In this document: one piece after another, positions 28,784 to 36,923 of the stretch
How the letters are laid out: every line of letters starts with the position of its first letter
Numbering within the stretch: position 1 is the stretch's first letter
Source: Stappia sp. BW2
GTDB lineage: Bacteria; Pseudomonadota; Alphaproteobacteria; Rhizobiales; Stappiaceae
Direction of reading: 5' to 3'
NCBI RefSeq assembly: GCF_008107695.1
Contig: NZ_VIRG01000056.1
Span: forward strand, 186,001-250,000
DNA: 64,000 bases
Position numbers and translations under genes: made by a program
The notes under the pieces: model-generated
The model's database searches: none
Told to the model about the DNA's origin: nothing
What the model saw: the letters and a program-made list of their open reading frames with translations, nothing else

Positions 28784-30001
28784 ATGGCCTCGCCGACACC
28801 GGTTTCCGAAGGACAAAAACCCAAGGGTCCGAAGCCCCCCATTCCCCTGTCCGTCCTGACGGGCTTTCTGGGATCGGGCAAGACGACGCTCCTCAACCGG
28901 ATCCTGAAAGATCCGTCGATGGCGGACACGGCGGTCATCATCAACGAATTCGGCGAAATCGGACTGGACCATCTGTTTGTCGATCAGGCCGGCGACGGCA
29001 TCGTGGAGCTTGCCTCCGGTTGCCTGTGCTGCACCATTCGCGGAGATCTGGTCACCACGCTGGAAAATCTCCTGCGCCGGCTGGACAATGGCCGCATGGA
29101 CAGGCTCAACCGGGTGATCATCGAGACGACGGGTCTGGCGGACCCTGCGCCGATCCTGCACACGGTGATGCTGCATCCGTATCTTGTGATGCGCTACCGG
29201 CTCGACAGCGTGATCACGCTGGTAGATGCGGTCAACGGCCTGTCGACCCTCGACAACCACGAAGAAGCCCGCAAGCAGGCCGCTGTTGCTGACCGCCTGG
29301 TGTTCACCAAGACCGATCTGCTTCAAGGCGATGAGGCGCAAGCTTCCTTCGAAGCGCTCAAGCAGCGCTTGCAGCAGCTCAATCCGGGCGCCCGCCGGCT
29401 GGAGGCGCAGGCAGATGATGCAACGGTGGAGAATCTTTTCAACGCTGGCCTCTACGATCCCAAGAGCAAGATCCCGGACGTGGCTGCCTGGCTGAACGCG
29501 GAAGCCTACGAAGACCAGCCGCATGATCACCATCACGGCCATGATCACGCGCATGGCCATTCGCACGGGGATCACCACGGTCACCATCATGACCATGCCC
29601 ATGATGTGAACCGGCACAGCGATGCCATCCGGGCCTTCACCCTGTCGACCGACCGTCCGGTTCCGGCGTCCGCGCTGGAAATGTTTCTTGATCTGCTGCG
29701 TTCGGCGCACGGCCCGAAGCTGCTTCGGGTCAAGGGCATCGTGCAATTGGCCGAAGATCCGGACCGGCCCGTGGTGATCCACGGCGTCCAGCACGTCTTC
29801 CATCCACCCGCGACGCTTGAAGCCTGGCCCGATCAGGACCGGCGAACCCGCATGGTGTTCATCACCAAGGATCTGCCGGAGGGTTTCGTGCGGCGCATGT
29901 TCGAGGCTTTCTCGGGCGCTTTCCTGCCCGACACGCCGGATCATCAGGCCCTGACCGACAATCCGTTGGCTGTGTCAGGTTTCACCAGTCCGCTGAGATA
30001 G
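28784..30001 (+). CDS. COG0523 (CobW/P47K family) GTPase with His-rich loop
   Basis: A 405-residue G3E GTPase thought to act as a metallochaperone. The P-loop GFLGSGKTTLL lies near residue 28, the metal-binding CxCC motif in ASGCLCCTIRGDL near residue 80, and the base-specificity TKTDLLQ near residue 180. A block of about 35 residues around 245-280 is very rich in His, Asp and Gly, and a CobW C-terminal domain follows (DAIRAFTLSTDRPVP onward). Families in this group serve zinc, cobalt or iron-type nitrile hydratase; the target here is not evident. ATG 28784 is used; the longer frame to 28721 lacks conserved residues. Confidence 0.9.
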   Translation: MASPTPVSEGQKPKGPKPPIPLSVLTGFLGSGKTTLLNRILKDPSMADTAVIINEFGEIGLDHLFVDQAGDGIVELASGCLCCTIRGDLVTTLENLLRRLDNGRMDRLNRVIIETTGLADPAPILHTVMLHPYLVMRYRLDSVITLVDAVNGLSTLDNHEEARKQAAVADRLVFTKTDLLQGDEAQASFEALKQRLQQLNPGARRLEAQADDATVENLFNAGLYDPKSKIPDVAAWLNAEAYEDQPHDHHHGHDHAHGHSHGDHHGHHHDHAHDVNRHSDAIRAFTLSTDRPVPASALEMFLDLLRSAHGPKLLRVKGIVQLAEDPDRPVVIHGVQHVFHPPATLEAWPDQDRRTRMVFITKDLPEGFVRRMFEAFSGAFLPDTPDHQALTDNPLAVSGFTSPLR

Positions 30002-30042
30002 GTCGCAGACCCACGGTACGCCGACCCACTCCCAAAGGGATC

Positions 30043-30149
30043 CCTCATCCTGAGGAGCCGCGAAGCGGCGTCTCGAAGGATGGGCGACACCCACAGGAAC
30101 AAGTGGCCCATCCTTCGAGACGGGCCTGATGGCCCTCCTCAGGATGAGG
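30043..30149. repeat. Interspersed palindromic repeat pair, head to head
   Basis: Two copies of a roughly 43-base element in inverted orientation. Copy one (30043-30085) begins CCTCATCCTGAGGAG and ends TCTCGAAGGATGGGC; copy two (30106-30149) is its reverse complement with a different GC-rich centre. Each copy has its own inner palindrome. The same element occurs as a pair at 50112-50276. It lies between convergent COG0523 and tesB genes and may serve as a bidirectional transcript end. No transposase is near. Confidence 0.8.
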
Positions 30150-30201
30150 CTTCAGGGTTTTGAGCAGCAGCGAGCGGCGACTGCATCATCGTCCCGGAAA
30201 C

Positions 30202-31068
30202 TCAATCCTTATTGCGCAGGCGGATCAGGCCTTCCTGGGCGGTCGAGGCGATCAGGGTGCCGTCTCTGGTGAACAGAGATCCGCGGTTCATGCCGCGCGA
30301 GCCGGAGGATGAGGTGCTGTCGGTGGCGTAGAGCAGCCATTCATCCGCTCGGAACGGACGGTGGAACCACATGGCATGGTCGAGGCTGGCCGCCTGGATC
30401 TTCGGGCTGAAGACGGACGTGCCATGCGGAAACAGCGAGGTATCCAGGAGGGTCATGTCGGAGGCATAGGCGAGCACGCACTGATGCATGCGCTCGTCGT
30501 CTGGCAGCGCGCCGCTCGCCCGCACCCAGACATATTGCTGGGGTGGCAGCGGCTTCTTGCTGAAGTAGTGCGTCATATCGACCGGGCGCATCTCGATCGG
30601 CCGTTCGCGCTCCCAATAGCGGCGGATGTTTTCCGGAGCCATCGACAGGAATTTTTCCTTCAGTTCCTGCTCGCTCGGCAGGTCTTCCGGTGCCGTGACA
30701 TCCGGCATGTCGATCTGGTGCTCCAGCCCCTCTTCCCGGACCTGGAAGGACGCTGACATGGAAAAGATCGCTTCGCCATGCTGGATCGCGACAACGCGCC
30801 GCGTGGTGAAGCTGCCGCCGTCGCGGATGCGGTCGACTTCATAGATGATTGGCACCGCCGGGTCGCCGGGCCTCAGGAAGTAGCCGTGAAGTGAGTGAAC
30901 GTGCCGGTCTTCCACCACTGTGCGCGACGCCGCAACCAGTGCTTGGCCGATCACCTGTCCACCAAAAACGCGCTGCCATCCGACCTGTGGGCTGCGACCA
31001 CGGAACAGGTTGCGTTCCAGTGGTTCCAGGTCAAGTATCTCAAGAAGTGTATCAATAGCCGTGTTCAT
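30202..31068 (-). CDS. tesB: Acyl-CoA thioesterase II
   Basis: TesB-type double-hotdog thioesterase that hydrolyses medium and long acyl-CoAs. 288 residues, equal to the E. coli enzyme. Conserved features are VFGGQVIGQALVAA near residue 28, LHGYFLRPGDP near residue 55, the Asp in ASLDHAMWFHRPF near residue 235, the Ser/Thr run before GSRG, and the Gln in STAQEGLIR near the C terminus, which together make the Asp-Thr/Ser-Gln catalytic set. ATG 31068 is chosen; the frame extends to 31353 without homology. Divergent from the UbiH-like gene. Confidence 0.95.
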   Translation of the reverse strand: MNTAIDTLLEILDLEPLERNLFRGRSPQVGWQRVFGGQVIGQALVAASRTVVEDRHVHSLHGYFLRPGDPAVPIIYEVDRIRDGGSFTTRRVVAIQHGEAIFSMSASFQVREEGLEHQIDMPDVTAPEDLPSEQELKEKFLSMAPENIRRYWERERPIEMRPVDMTHYFSKKPLPPQQYVWVRASGALPDDERMHQCVLAYASDMTLLDTSLFPHGTSVFSPKIQAASLDHAMWFHRPFRADEWLLYATDSTSSSGSRGMNRGSLFTRDGTLIASTAQEGLIRLRNKD

Positions 31069-31203
31069 CGGCGCGATCCCTGTTAGATAGACGGCAGGTG
31101 ATTTGGTGCGGGCTGAAGCAGGCCCGCTCCGCACTCTTGGACCGGCAGTTGACGTTAAAGTCAAGATGCCTTTGGGGAAACCGAAGGCAAGGAGAAGAAG
31201 ACG

Positions 31204-32442
31204 ATGGCGAGGAAAAAAAGCGTCCCGGACATGTTCGATGTCGTGATCGCAGGTGGCGGTTATGTCGGCCTGTCGTTGGCCGTGGCGTTGAAGCAGGGCG
31301 ACGCCAGCCTGACATGTGCCGTCGTCGATCCGAAGCCGATGGCGGATCTGCACAAGGATCCGCGCGCTTCGGCCATTGCGGCGGCGGCCTCGCGTATGCT
31401 GTCACAGCTCGGCATCTGGCAGAAGATTGCAGACGAGGCTCAGCCGATCAACGAAATGATCGTCACCGACAGCAAGCTCCGCGACGCGATTCGGCCGGTG
31501 TTTCTGACCTTTGGCGGTGAGGCGACGGAGGGCGAGCCCTTCGCTCACATGATGCCGAACGGCGTGATGATGCCGGCGCTCTACAAGGCCGCAAAGGCGC
31601 TTGGTGTTTCCTTTTTTGCGCCGGGCACCGCGGAGTCCTTCCGCAGCCATCCCGACCACGTCGAACTGACACTGGAAGACGGCGCGCTTTTGAAAACCCG
31701 CCTTCTTGTTGCGGCTGACGGTGTTCGCTCCCGCCTGCGCGACCTTGCCGGAATTCGAACGGTCAACTGGGACTACGGCCAGTCGGGTATCGTCACCACG
31801 GTCAAGCATGAACGGCCGCACAACGGCCGGGCGGAAGAACATTTCCTGCCCGCAGGGCCGTTCGCCATCCTGCCCCTGCCGGGCAACCGGTCGTCGCTGG
31901 TCTGGACGGAAAAGACAGTGGACGCCGACCGGCTGGTCCGGTCGGACGATTTTACCTTCGAACTGGAGTTGGAGCGCCGCTTCGGTCATCACCTCGGTAC
32001 GCTGGAACTGGCCGGTCCGCGCCGTGCCTATCCGCTGGGATTGAAGCTGGCGCGTGATTTCGTCAAGCCGCGCTTCGCCCTGATCGGAGATGCCGCGCAC
32101 GGCATTCATCCGATTGCAGGCCAGGGCCTCAATCTTGGCTTCAAGGATGTTGCTGCGTTGGCCGAGGTGCTGGTCAATGCGCGGCGTCTTGGGCAGGACC
32201 TCGGTGCGTTCGATGTTCTGGAACGCTATCAGCGCTGGCGCCGATTCGACACGTTCCAGATGGGCGTTGTCACCGACGTGCTCAATCGCCTGTTTTCCAA
32301 TGACAATGATGTGTTGCGCGCCATGCGTGATTTCGGACTTGGCCTGGTCGACAGGATGCCGAGCCTGAAAACGCAGTTCATCAAGGAAGCCGCCGGCTTT
32401 GCCGGGCCGGTGCCGAAATTGCTTTCCGGTGAACCTATCTGA
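31204..32442 (+). CDS. UbiH/UbiF/COQ6-family FAD-dependent hydroxylase (ubiquinone synthesis)
   Basis: A 412-residue flavoprotein monooxygenase of the ubiquinone-ring hydroxylase group. The Rossmann fingerprint FDVVIAGGGYVGLSLAVAL starts at residue 11, DGVRSRLRD near residue 177 is the second family motif, and ALIGDAAHGIHPIAGQGLN near residue 292 is the FAD-ribityl site. Rhizobia often use one broad enzyme (UbiL) for several ring positions; which position this one serves cannot be read here. It lies 135 bases from divergent tesB and 46 bases before an SDR gene. Confidence 0.9.
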   Translation: MARKKSVPDMFDVVIAGGGYVGLSLAVALKQGDASLTCAVVDPKPMADLHKDPRASAIAAAASRMLSQLGIWQKIADEAQPINEMIVTDSKLRDAIRPVFLTFGGEATEGEPFAHMMPNGVMMPALYKAAKALGVSFFAPGTAESFRSHPDHVELTLEDGALLKTRLLVAADGVRSRLRDLAGIRTVNWDYGQSGIVTTVKHERPHNGRAEEHFLPAGPFAILPLPGNRSSLVWTEKTVDADRLVRSDDFTFELELERRFGHHLGTLELAGPRRAYPLGLKLARDFVKPRFALIGDAAHGIHPIAGQGLNLGFKDVAALAEVLVNARRLGQDLGAFDVLERYQRWRRFDTFQMGVVTDVLNRLFSNDNDVLRAMRDFGLGLVDRMPSLKTQFIKEAAGFAGPVPKLLSGEPI

Positions 32443-32488
32443 TAGGTGTGAGCTCGGATCGTTTTCCACTCCGCAGGATTTCCGTTTG

Positions 32489-33361
32489 ATGATTGCCAAT
32501 CCGGAGAGTATTCCCACCTACCGGTCGATATTGATTACGGGGTGTTCCTCCGGCATTGGCCTGTCCGCGGCCCATATCTTGCGCGGCCGCAACTGGCGTG
32601 TCTTTGCGACGGCCCGGCGGCAGGACGACATCGACCGTCTGAGCGACCTCGGTTTCGAAACCTTCCGCCTGGACTATGAAGATGCCGGCAGCATCGAGGC
32701 GACCGCAAACGAGGTTCTGCAACGGACGGACGGCGCCTTGAGCGCGGTGTTCAACAATGGTGCCTACGCGGTTCCCGGAGCATTGGAAGATGTGCCGACG
32801 GAGGCGATGAGGTCGCTTTTCGAGGCAAATTTCATTGGCTGGCACGATCTCACGCGCCGATTGGTGCCTGCCATGCGCGCCAACAGGTTTGGACGGATCG
32901 TTCAATGCTCGTCCGTGCTGGGCCTCGTGGCACTCAAATACCGCGGCGCCTACACGGCGTCCAAATTCGCGCTGGAAGGCTATTCAGACACGCTTCGGCA
33001 GGAGCTGAAGGGGACGGGGGTCCATGTAAGTCTGATCGAGCCGGGACCCATCGACACAAGGTTCACCCAAAACGCACTGGCGAATTTTGATCGCTGGATC
33101 GGCGAGGATGGTCTGCAGGCGTCACATCATCGTAAGACCTATGAAAAGCGCCGCATCCGGATGGAGGCAGGTGAACCCGGTCCGTTCAAGCTGCAGCCGG
33201 AGGCCGTTGTCAAGCGGCTGGTGCATGCGGTGGAAGCAAAACGGCCCAAGGCGCGCTATCATGTCACAATTCCGACCACCTTCATGGCGGTGGCCAGACG
33301 GGTGCTGCCAGTCAGTCTGCTTGACTGGATCTGCATCAGGGCCGCAGATGGCGAGGAATAG
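32489..33361 (+). CDS. Short-chain dehydrogenase/reductase
   Basis: A 290-residue classical SDR. The cofactor motif is ILITGCSSGIGLSA near residue 14, the NNGAYA turn near residue 90, catalytic Ser in QCSSVLGL near residue 140, and YTASKFALEGYS giving the Tyr-x-x-x-Lys pair near residue 155. The sequence after residue 190 follows the pattern of SDRs annotated as retinol- or sterol-type dehydrogenases, with a hydrophobic C-terminal segment near 265-285. Substrate unknown. ATG 32489 was chosen as it begins just before the cofactor fold; a longer frame overlaps the hydroxylase gene. Confidence 0.9.
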   Translation: MIANPESIPTYRSILITGCSSGIGLSAAHILRGRNWRVFATARRQDDIDRLSDLGFETFRLDYEDAGSIEATANEVLQRTDGALSAVFNNGAYAVPGALEDVPTEAMRSLFEANFIGWHDLTRRLVPAMRANRFGRIVQCSSVLGLVALKYRGAYTASKFALEGYSDTLRQELKGTGVHVSLIEPGPIDTRFTQNALANFDRWIGEDGLQASHHRKTYEKRRIRMEAGEPGPFKLQPEAVVKRLVHAVEAKRPKARYHVTIPTTFMAVARRVLPVSLLDWICIRAADGEE

Positions 33362-33413
33362 CTGCCTGCCGACCGGTGACTGCGCCGGACAGCGGTGAAA
33401 CAAGGAACACGAA

Positions 33414-33611
33414 ATGGCAGATCTGATCAATATTCTCATCCCGGTCGGCATGGCCGCAGTTGCCCTGGTGCTGCTGCTTGGCATCTGGAACATGTTCCGC
33501 CGCGGCCCGGCCAACCGTTCGCAGATGCTGATGCGCTGGCGTGTCGGCCTTCAGTTTCTGGTGATTGTGCTGGTGATGGGCGGGCTCTACTTTTTCGGAA
33601 GCGGCCACTAG
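33414..33611 (+). CDS. HIG1-type twin-transmembrane small protein
   Basis: A 65-residue membrane protein with two helices (about residues 5-25 and 42-60) joined by a short loop containing NRSQMLMRWRVGLQ, which matches the Arg/Gln-containing loop of the HIG1 domain. In mitochondria HIG1 proteins stabilise cytochrome oxidase and supercomplexes; alphaproteobacterial versions are usually called twin-transmembrane proteins. It precedes the cobalamin adenosyltransferase by 96 bases, an arrangement frequent in this order. Confidence 0.75.
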   Translation: MADLINILIPVGMAAVALVLLLGIWNMFRRGPANRSQMLMRWRVGLQFLVIVLVMGGLYFFGSGH

Positions 33612-33707
33612 GGTGTAGACCCATCCGCCTCAAACCATTTCATCTTCATTCACGGGTCCACACCCCAAGCCAAAACGACCGGATCATTCTGGAGGAACAA
33701 GGGCACA

Positions 33708-34283
33708 ATGGTTGTTCTGAACAAGATCTACACGAAGACGGGCGACGATGGCACGACGGCGCTCGGGTCAGGTGAGCGGCGCCTGAAAAGCGATCTCAGG
33801 ATCGAGGCTTACGGCACCGTTGACGAGACGAATTCCGTGGTGGGTCTGATCCGCCTACACACCGGGCAGGCAGCTCCGGACGTCGATCTGGTGCTTGGCA
33901 GGATTCAGAACGATCTGTTCGACCTCGGGGCCGATCTTGCGACGCCGGAAACGGGCGAGGATCTCGGATATGAACCGCTTCGGATGACCGATGCCCAGGT
34001 TACGGCAATTGAAGAGGCGATTGACGTTCTCAATGCCGAGCTCAAACCGTTGCGTTCCTTCGTGCTGCCCGGGGGCAGTCAGGCGGCTGCTCATCTGCAT
34101 CTCGCGCGCACCGTCTCGCGGCGGGCGGAAAGGCTGATGGTGGATCTGGCGGCGCGCGAACAGGTCAATCCGGCCGCCGTGCGCTACATGAACCGCCTGT
34201 CGGACTATTTCTTCGTCGCTTCGCGTCACCTGAACGACAAAGGTGAGCAGGACGTACTGTGGGTGCCCGGGAAGAACCGCTAG
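33708..34283 (+). CDS. Cob(I)yrinic acid a,c-diamide adenosyltransferase, PduO type
   Basis: ATP:cob(I)alamin adenosyltransferase of the PduO/MMAB class, which makes adenosylcobalamin. 191 residues: ATP-binding N terminus NKIYTKTGDDGTTALGSGER, the AYGTVDETNS segment near residue 35, and the C-terminal helices with ARTVSRRAERLM near residue 130 and NRLSDYFFVASRH near residue 163. No cobalamin riboswitch was recognised in the 96 bases upstream. Adenosylcobalamin would serve mutases of propionate or ethylmalonyl-CoA metabolism elsewhere in the genome. Confidence 0.95.
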   Translation: MVVLNKIYTKTGDDGTTALGSGERRLKSDLRIEAYGTVDETNSVVGLIRLHTGQAAPDVDLVLGRIQNDLFDLGADLATPETGEDLGYEPLRMTDAQVTAIEEAIDVLNAELKPLRSFVLPGGSQAAAHLHLARTVSRRAERLMVDLAAREQVNPAAVRYMNRLSDYFFVASRHLNDKGEQDVLWVPGKNR

Positions 34284-34315
34284 GTCGGTTCCCCTTGCCG
34301 GAGGTGTGGCGCTGA

Positions 34316-35008
34316 ATGTTCCTTCCCCTGCACGATCAAAACCGGCTGGTGCATGTTCCTCGCCCCTATGTGAACCTCAGCCTGATTGCGGCCAACATCC
34401 TGATCTTCCTGTTTTATCAGGGAGCAGGCTCGCAGCAGGCCGTAGCCGCCTCTTCCTATTCCTTCGGCCTGATACCGGTTGTTCTGTTCGATATCCGGGA
34501 CCTGTCGCCGGAGTTGCAGGTGCTGCCGGACTGGATGTCGGTGGTCACCTATGCGTTTCTGCACGGCAGCTTCATGCATCTTATTGGCAACATGCTGTTC
34601 CTGTGGGTGTTCGGCGACAATATCGAGGATGCGGTGGGACACCTGAGATATCTGGGGTTCTATCTCTTGAGCGCCATCGCCGGCGGGCTTGCCTATGCCT
34701 TTCTCGATGTGAATTCGGACGTACCGCTGATTGGGGCGTCCGGCGCCGTTTCAGGCGTGGTCGCCGCCTATCTGATGCTGCACCCCCGCGTGAAGGTCTG
34801 GGTTCTGGCTCTCGGCCGGATACCCTTGCGCCTGTCCGCGATCTGGTTGCTTGGTGGATGGATCGTCTATCAGATCGTCAACGCGGCGATTGCATCCGGC
34901 AGCGAAGTTGCCTGGATCGCCCACATCGGCGGCATGGCGGCCGGAGCGTTGCTGATCGTGTTTTTCCGGCGCAAAGGTGTTCCCCTGTTCGACCGGCCTG
35001 TTGTCTAG
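34316..35008 (+). CDS. Rhomboid family intramembrane serine protease
   Basis: A 230-residue inner-membrane protease with six or seven helices. The catalytic dyad is Ser142 in GASGAVSG and His203 in WIAHIGGMAAG, supported by the HGSFMHLIGNMLFLWVFG helix (residues 83-100) with the oxyanion Asn92. It starts 33 bases after the adenosyltransferase stop. Substrates of bacterial rhomboids are mostly unknown. Confidence 0.93.
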   Translation: MFLPLHDQNRLVHVPRPYVNLSLIAANILIFLFYQGAGSQQAVAASSYSFGLIPVVLFDIRDLSPELQVLPDWMSVVTYAFLHGSFMHLIGNMLFLWVFGDNIEDAVGHLRYLGFYLLSAIAGGLAYAFLDVNSDVPLIGASGAVSGVVAAYLMLHPRVKVWVLALGRIPLRLSAIWLLGGWIVYQIVNAAIASGSEVAWIAHIGGMAAGALLIVFFRRKGVPLFDRPVV

Positions 35009-35075
35009 GGTCGTCTGCTCAAGGCATCCAGCGGGCGGCTGAAACAAGACATTTGTGCGGGCTGAAACTTGACGG

Positions 35076-35486
35076 CTAGGCTGACTTCCAGACGGCCTTG
35101 CCAGTGCGGCAGGCGACGCCCCGGCGGCTGATGGTCTTGCCGTCAGCCAGTTTGATTCGTTCCCGGTACGAGCGGCAGAAGTCCCCGGAGGTGTTTTTCC
35201 AGGTCTTGAGGGGGGTGACCGTGCCACTTGCGCCGCTTGACGGGTTTTTCCAGCTTCGAATATTGCCGGAAATCGACTTTTCCAGTGCGGCCTGAAGGGT
35301 TCTTTCCGCACGGTATTTGTCGGATGCCATCAATTTGGGTGCTGGTTTGCCTGTAGATGTCCGCGTCGATGCCTGGAGAGGATCAACTGCGCCTTGTGGC
35401 GACACTACAGAACAGCCGGCCAGGATATTTACGACCAAAAACAGAAAAATCGTCCCTCTCGGGACGCTGCCTCCAAAACAAATCAA
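35076..35486 (-). CDS. Lipoprotein with 17-kDa surface-antigen-like C-terminal domain
   Basis: A 136-residue exported lipoprotein: hydrophobic leader TIFLFLVVNI then lipobox LAGC with the acylated Cys near residue 25. After a low-complexity Ser/Thr/Pro linker, residues 85-136 form a small Cys-paired domain: TPLKTWKNTSGDFCRSY, then RRGVACRTGKAVW. This resembles the outer-membrane surface-antigen (17-kDa type) C-terminal domain. The anti-sigma factor at 36923 ends in the same pattern. It lies 21 bases after the Ser/Gly-rich gene on the same strand, so both are probably co-transcribed. Confidence 0.7.
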   Translation of the reverse strand: MICFGGSVPRGTIFLFLVVNILAGCSVVSPQGAVDPLQASTRTSTGKPAPKLMASDKYRAERTLQAALEKSISGNIRSWKNPSSGASGTVTPLKTWKNTSGDFCRSYRERIKLADGKTISRRGVACRTGKAVWKSA

Positions 35487-35507
35487 GTTCGACCCCGCCT
35501 CTTGGAT

Positions 35508-36206
35508 CTATTGCCAGCCGTTCGAGATTGCCTCCCGTTCCTCCCGCCTGCTGAGGGACCCACCTGAAGGCTCACTGTCACCGCGAAACTGGCTTCCGCC
35601 AAAGATGCTACCTAGAAAACCGCCAGAACTGGGCTTTTGTGTGGCAATGCGGCGGGAAGAGCGGCTCAATGAGGTAGGGTCGCTCGCCTCCGCAGGGTTG
35701 AACGAAGATCCGCCGGAGGAAGAGGAGTTGTTGCTTCTTCCGCCCGAATTGTTATTGCCTGAACTGCTGCCACCGGAGCTGCTGCCTCCGGAGCTTGTGC
35801 TTCCGCCGCCGCCGGAACTGCCGCCGCTGGAACTACTTCCACCGGAACTACCGCCGCCGCTGCTCGACTCGCCTCCGCCACCGGAACTGCCGCCACCGCT
35901 GCTCGACTCGCCTCCACCACCGGAACTGTCTCCACCGCTGCTCGACTCGCTTCCGCCGCCGGAACTGTCGCCGCCGCTTCTTTCTGGCTGATCCCGGCTT
36001 TCGCTACGCTCGGTCCGGCTTGACCGTTCGCCGCGGCTGCTGCGCTCACCACGCGTATCTGCGGCCGCGGCAATGCTGTCCTTCATGTCGATCAAAGGAT
36101 TGAAGTAGACAGAAGAGAACACCATCGCCGCAGCTGCAGCACCCGGCAGCATGCGAAACATCGCAGAGAGGCGGTCTTGCAATGTAGACTGACGGGCACG
36201 TTTCAT
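35508..36206 (-). CDS. Ser/Gly-rich low-complexity protein with N-terminal membrane segment
   Basis: A roughly 232-residue protein with no recognisable enzyme domain. A basic N terminus and the hydrophobic segment LPGAAAAAMVFSSVYFNPLI (about residues 20-39) form a signal anchor or signal peptide. Then come Arg/Ser/Glu repeats (GERSSR), and about 110 residues made almost only of Ser and Gly with 13-residue units built on GGxSSGGGGESSS, ending with an Arg/Ser tail. The coding strand is Gly/Ser-biased, so antisense frames are also open. ATG 36206 is used; a TTG at 36221 is an alternative. Likely surface-exposed or disordered; possibly under control of the adjacent sigma factor. Confidence 0.6.
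   Translation of the reverse strand: MKRARQSTLQDRLSAMFRMLPGAAAAAMVFSSVYFNPLIDMKDSIAAAADTRGERSSRGERSSRTERSESRDQPERSGGDSSGGGSESSSGGDSSGGGGESSSGGGSSGGGGESSSGGGSSGGSSSSGGSSGGGGSTSSGGSSSGGSSSGNNNSGGRSNNSSSSGGSSFNPAEASDPTSLSRSSRRIATQKPSSGGFLGSIFGGSQFRGDSEPSGGSLSRREEREAISNGWQ
35860..35976 (-). repeat. Three tandem 39-bp repeats in the Ser/Gly-rich gene
   Basis: Copies at 35860-35898, 35899-35937 and 35938-35976 each begin CTGCTCGACTCGC on the + strand and differ by a few bases. Each encodes 13 residues of the Ser/Gly-rich protein on the reverse strand. Degenerate related units extend toward 35760. The exact length should make copy number variable by slippage while keeping frame. Confidence 0.85.
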
Positions 36207-36249
36207 CGGCAACTGTTTCAACTTGTATTCTGAGGCCTATTACGGTCGT

Positions 36250-36374
36250 TGAGAGCGGTTTACGACCTTCGCATGCATAACACCCGGGCAATCTTCGTTC
36301 TTCCCGAAGATAGTCTAAAAAAAGCCGGGATCAAAAGATCTGCTCAGGTGTTGTCTCCCTGAGAGCGGTTTGCG
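36250..36374. promoter_or_regulatory. Direct repeat in the divergent sigma-factor control region
   Basis: TGAGAGCGGTTTACG (36250-36264) and TGAGAGCGGTTTGCG (36360-36374) match at 14 of 15 positions, 110 bases apart, in the region between the reverse Ser/Gly-rich gene and the forward ECF sigma gene. Between them is a 7-bp dyad ATCTTCG/CGAAGAT (36291-36311). The second copy lies just before the sigma start codon. They could be sites for the sigma factor or another regulator, but no sigma -35/-10 pair is obvious. Confidence 0.45.
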
Positions 36375-36383
36375 GAGAACTCC

Positions 36384-36923
36384 TTGCCTGAAGATACCTT
36401 AAAGACGGAGATGATTCGTCTGCTCCCGAAGCTGAGGAGTTTTGCTTTAAGGCTGTGCCGGAATCCGGATCAGGCAGACGATCTGGTGCAGATGACATGT
36501 GAACGCGCGATCCGCTCGCTTGAACAGTTCGATCCGGCAACCCGGCTAGATAGCTGGATGTACCGGATTTTGCAGAACCTTTACTTCAATACGGTTCGCG
36601 ACACCGCAAACCGGGCCAGATTGTTTGATCTTGCCATGCTGGATTTCGAGGAAAGCTACGATGGCGCGAAAGCCGCCGCAAGCAGCCTTGAACTTCAGAA
36701 GGTGCAGGATTTCATCGGCGAACTGGAGGAAGACAACCGTGAGGTTCTTCTGAAGATCGCTGTAGAGGGCAGAAGCTACAAGGATGTAGCGGATGAACTC
36801 GGTGTTCCGATCGGAACGGTAACCAGCCGGCTTGCTCGCGCACGGTTGAAGCTGCGTGAGTTGCTGGAGACGAACGATGCCCCGCAAGGGGTCAGGCTGC
36901 GCAGCATGCCAGGGGGTATGTGA
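36384..36923 (+). CDS. ECF-type RNA polymerase sigma factor
   Basis: A 179-residue extracytoplasmic-function sigma factor with regions 2 and 4 only. Region 2 includes RSFALRLCRNPDQADDLVQ near residue 15 and the -10 recognition helix TRLDSWMYRILQNLYFN near 52. Region 4 ends with YKDVADELGVPIGTVTSRLARAR near residue 132. The start is TTG 36384, supported by GGAG about seven bases upstream; ATG 36411 would cut into region 2. The stop overlaps the next start (TGATG), coupling it to its presumed anti-sigma factor. Confidence 0.92.
   Translation: MPEDTLKTEMIRLLPKLRSFALRLCRNPDQADDLVQMTCERAIRSLEQFDPATRLDSWMYRILQNLYFNTVRDTANRARLFDLAMLDFEESYDGAKAAASSLELQKVQDFIGELEEDNREVLLKIAVEGRSYKDVADELGVPIGTVTSRLARARLKLRELLETNDAPQGVRLRSMPGGM

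Noticed and set aside
26701..29944. Two long reverse frames (549 and 590 codons) over the carboxypeptidase and COG0523 genes
   Set aside because: Both overlap genes with intact catalytic motifs and show no domain of their own.
30043..30149. Insertion sequence or CRISPR interpretation of the inverted repeats
   Set aside because: No transposase, no target duplication and no spaced identical short repeats; the pattern fits a small palindromic interspersed element.
33612..33707. Cobalamin riboswitch before the adenosyltransferase
   Set aside because: The gap is only 96 bases and no B12-box-like conserved sequence was seen.
34243..35079. 278-codon frame overlapping the rhomboid gene
   Set aside because: Same strand, different frame; lacks membrane helices and conserved residues, whereas the rhomboid frame has the Ser-His dyad.
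35317..35991. Pro/Leu-rich forward frame opposite the Ser/Gly-rich gene
   Set aside because: Repetitive GC-rich DNA leaves several frames open; the reverse frame has an N-terminal membrane segment and a better neighbourhood, so the Pro-rich frame is taken as its shadow.
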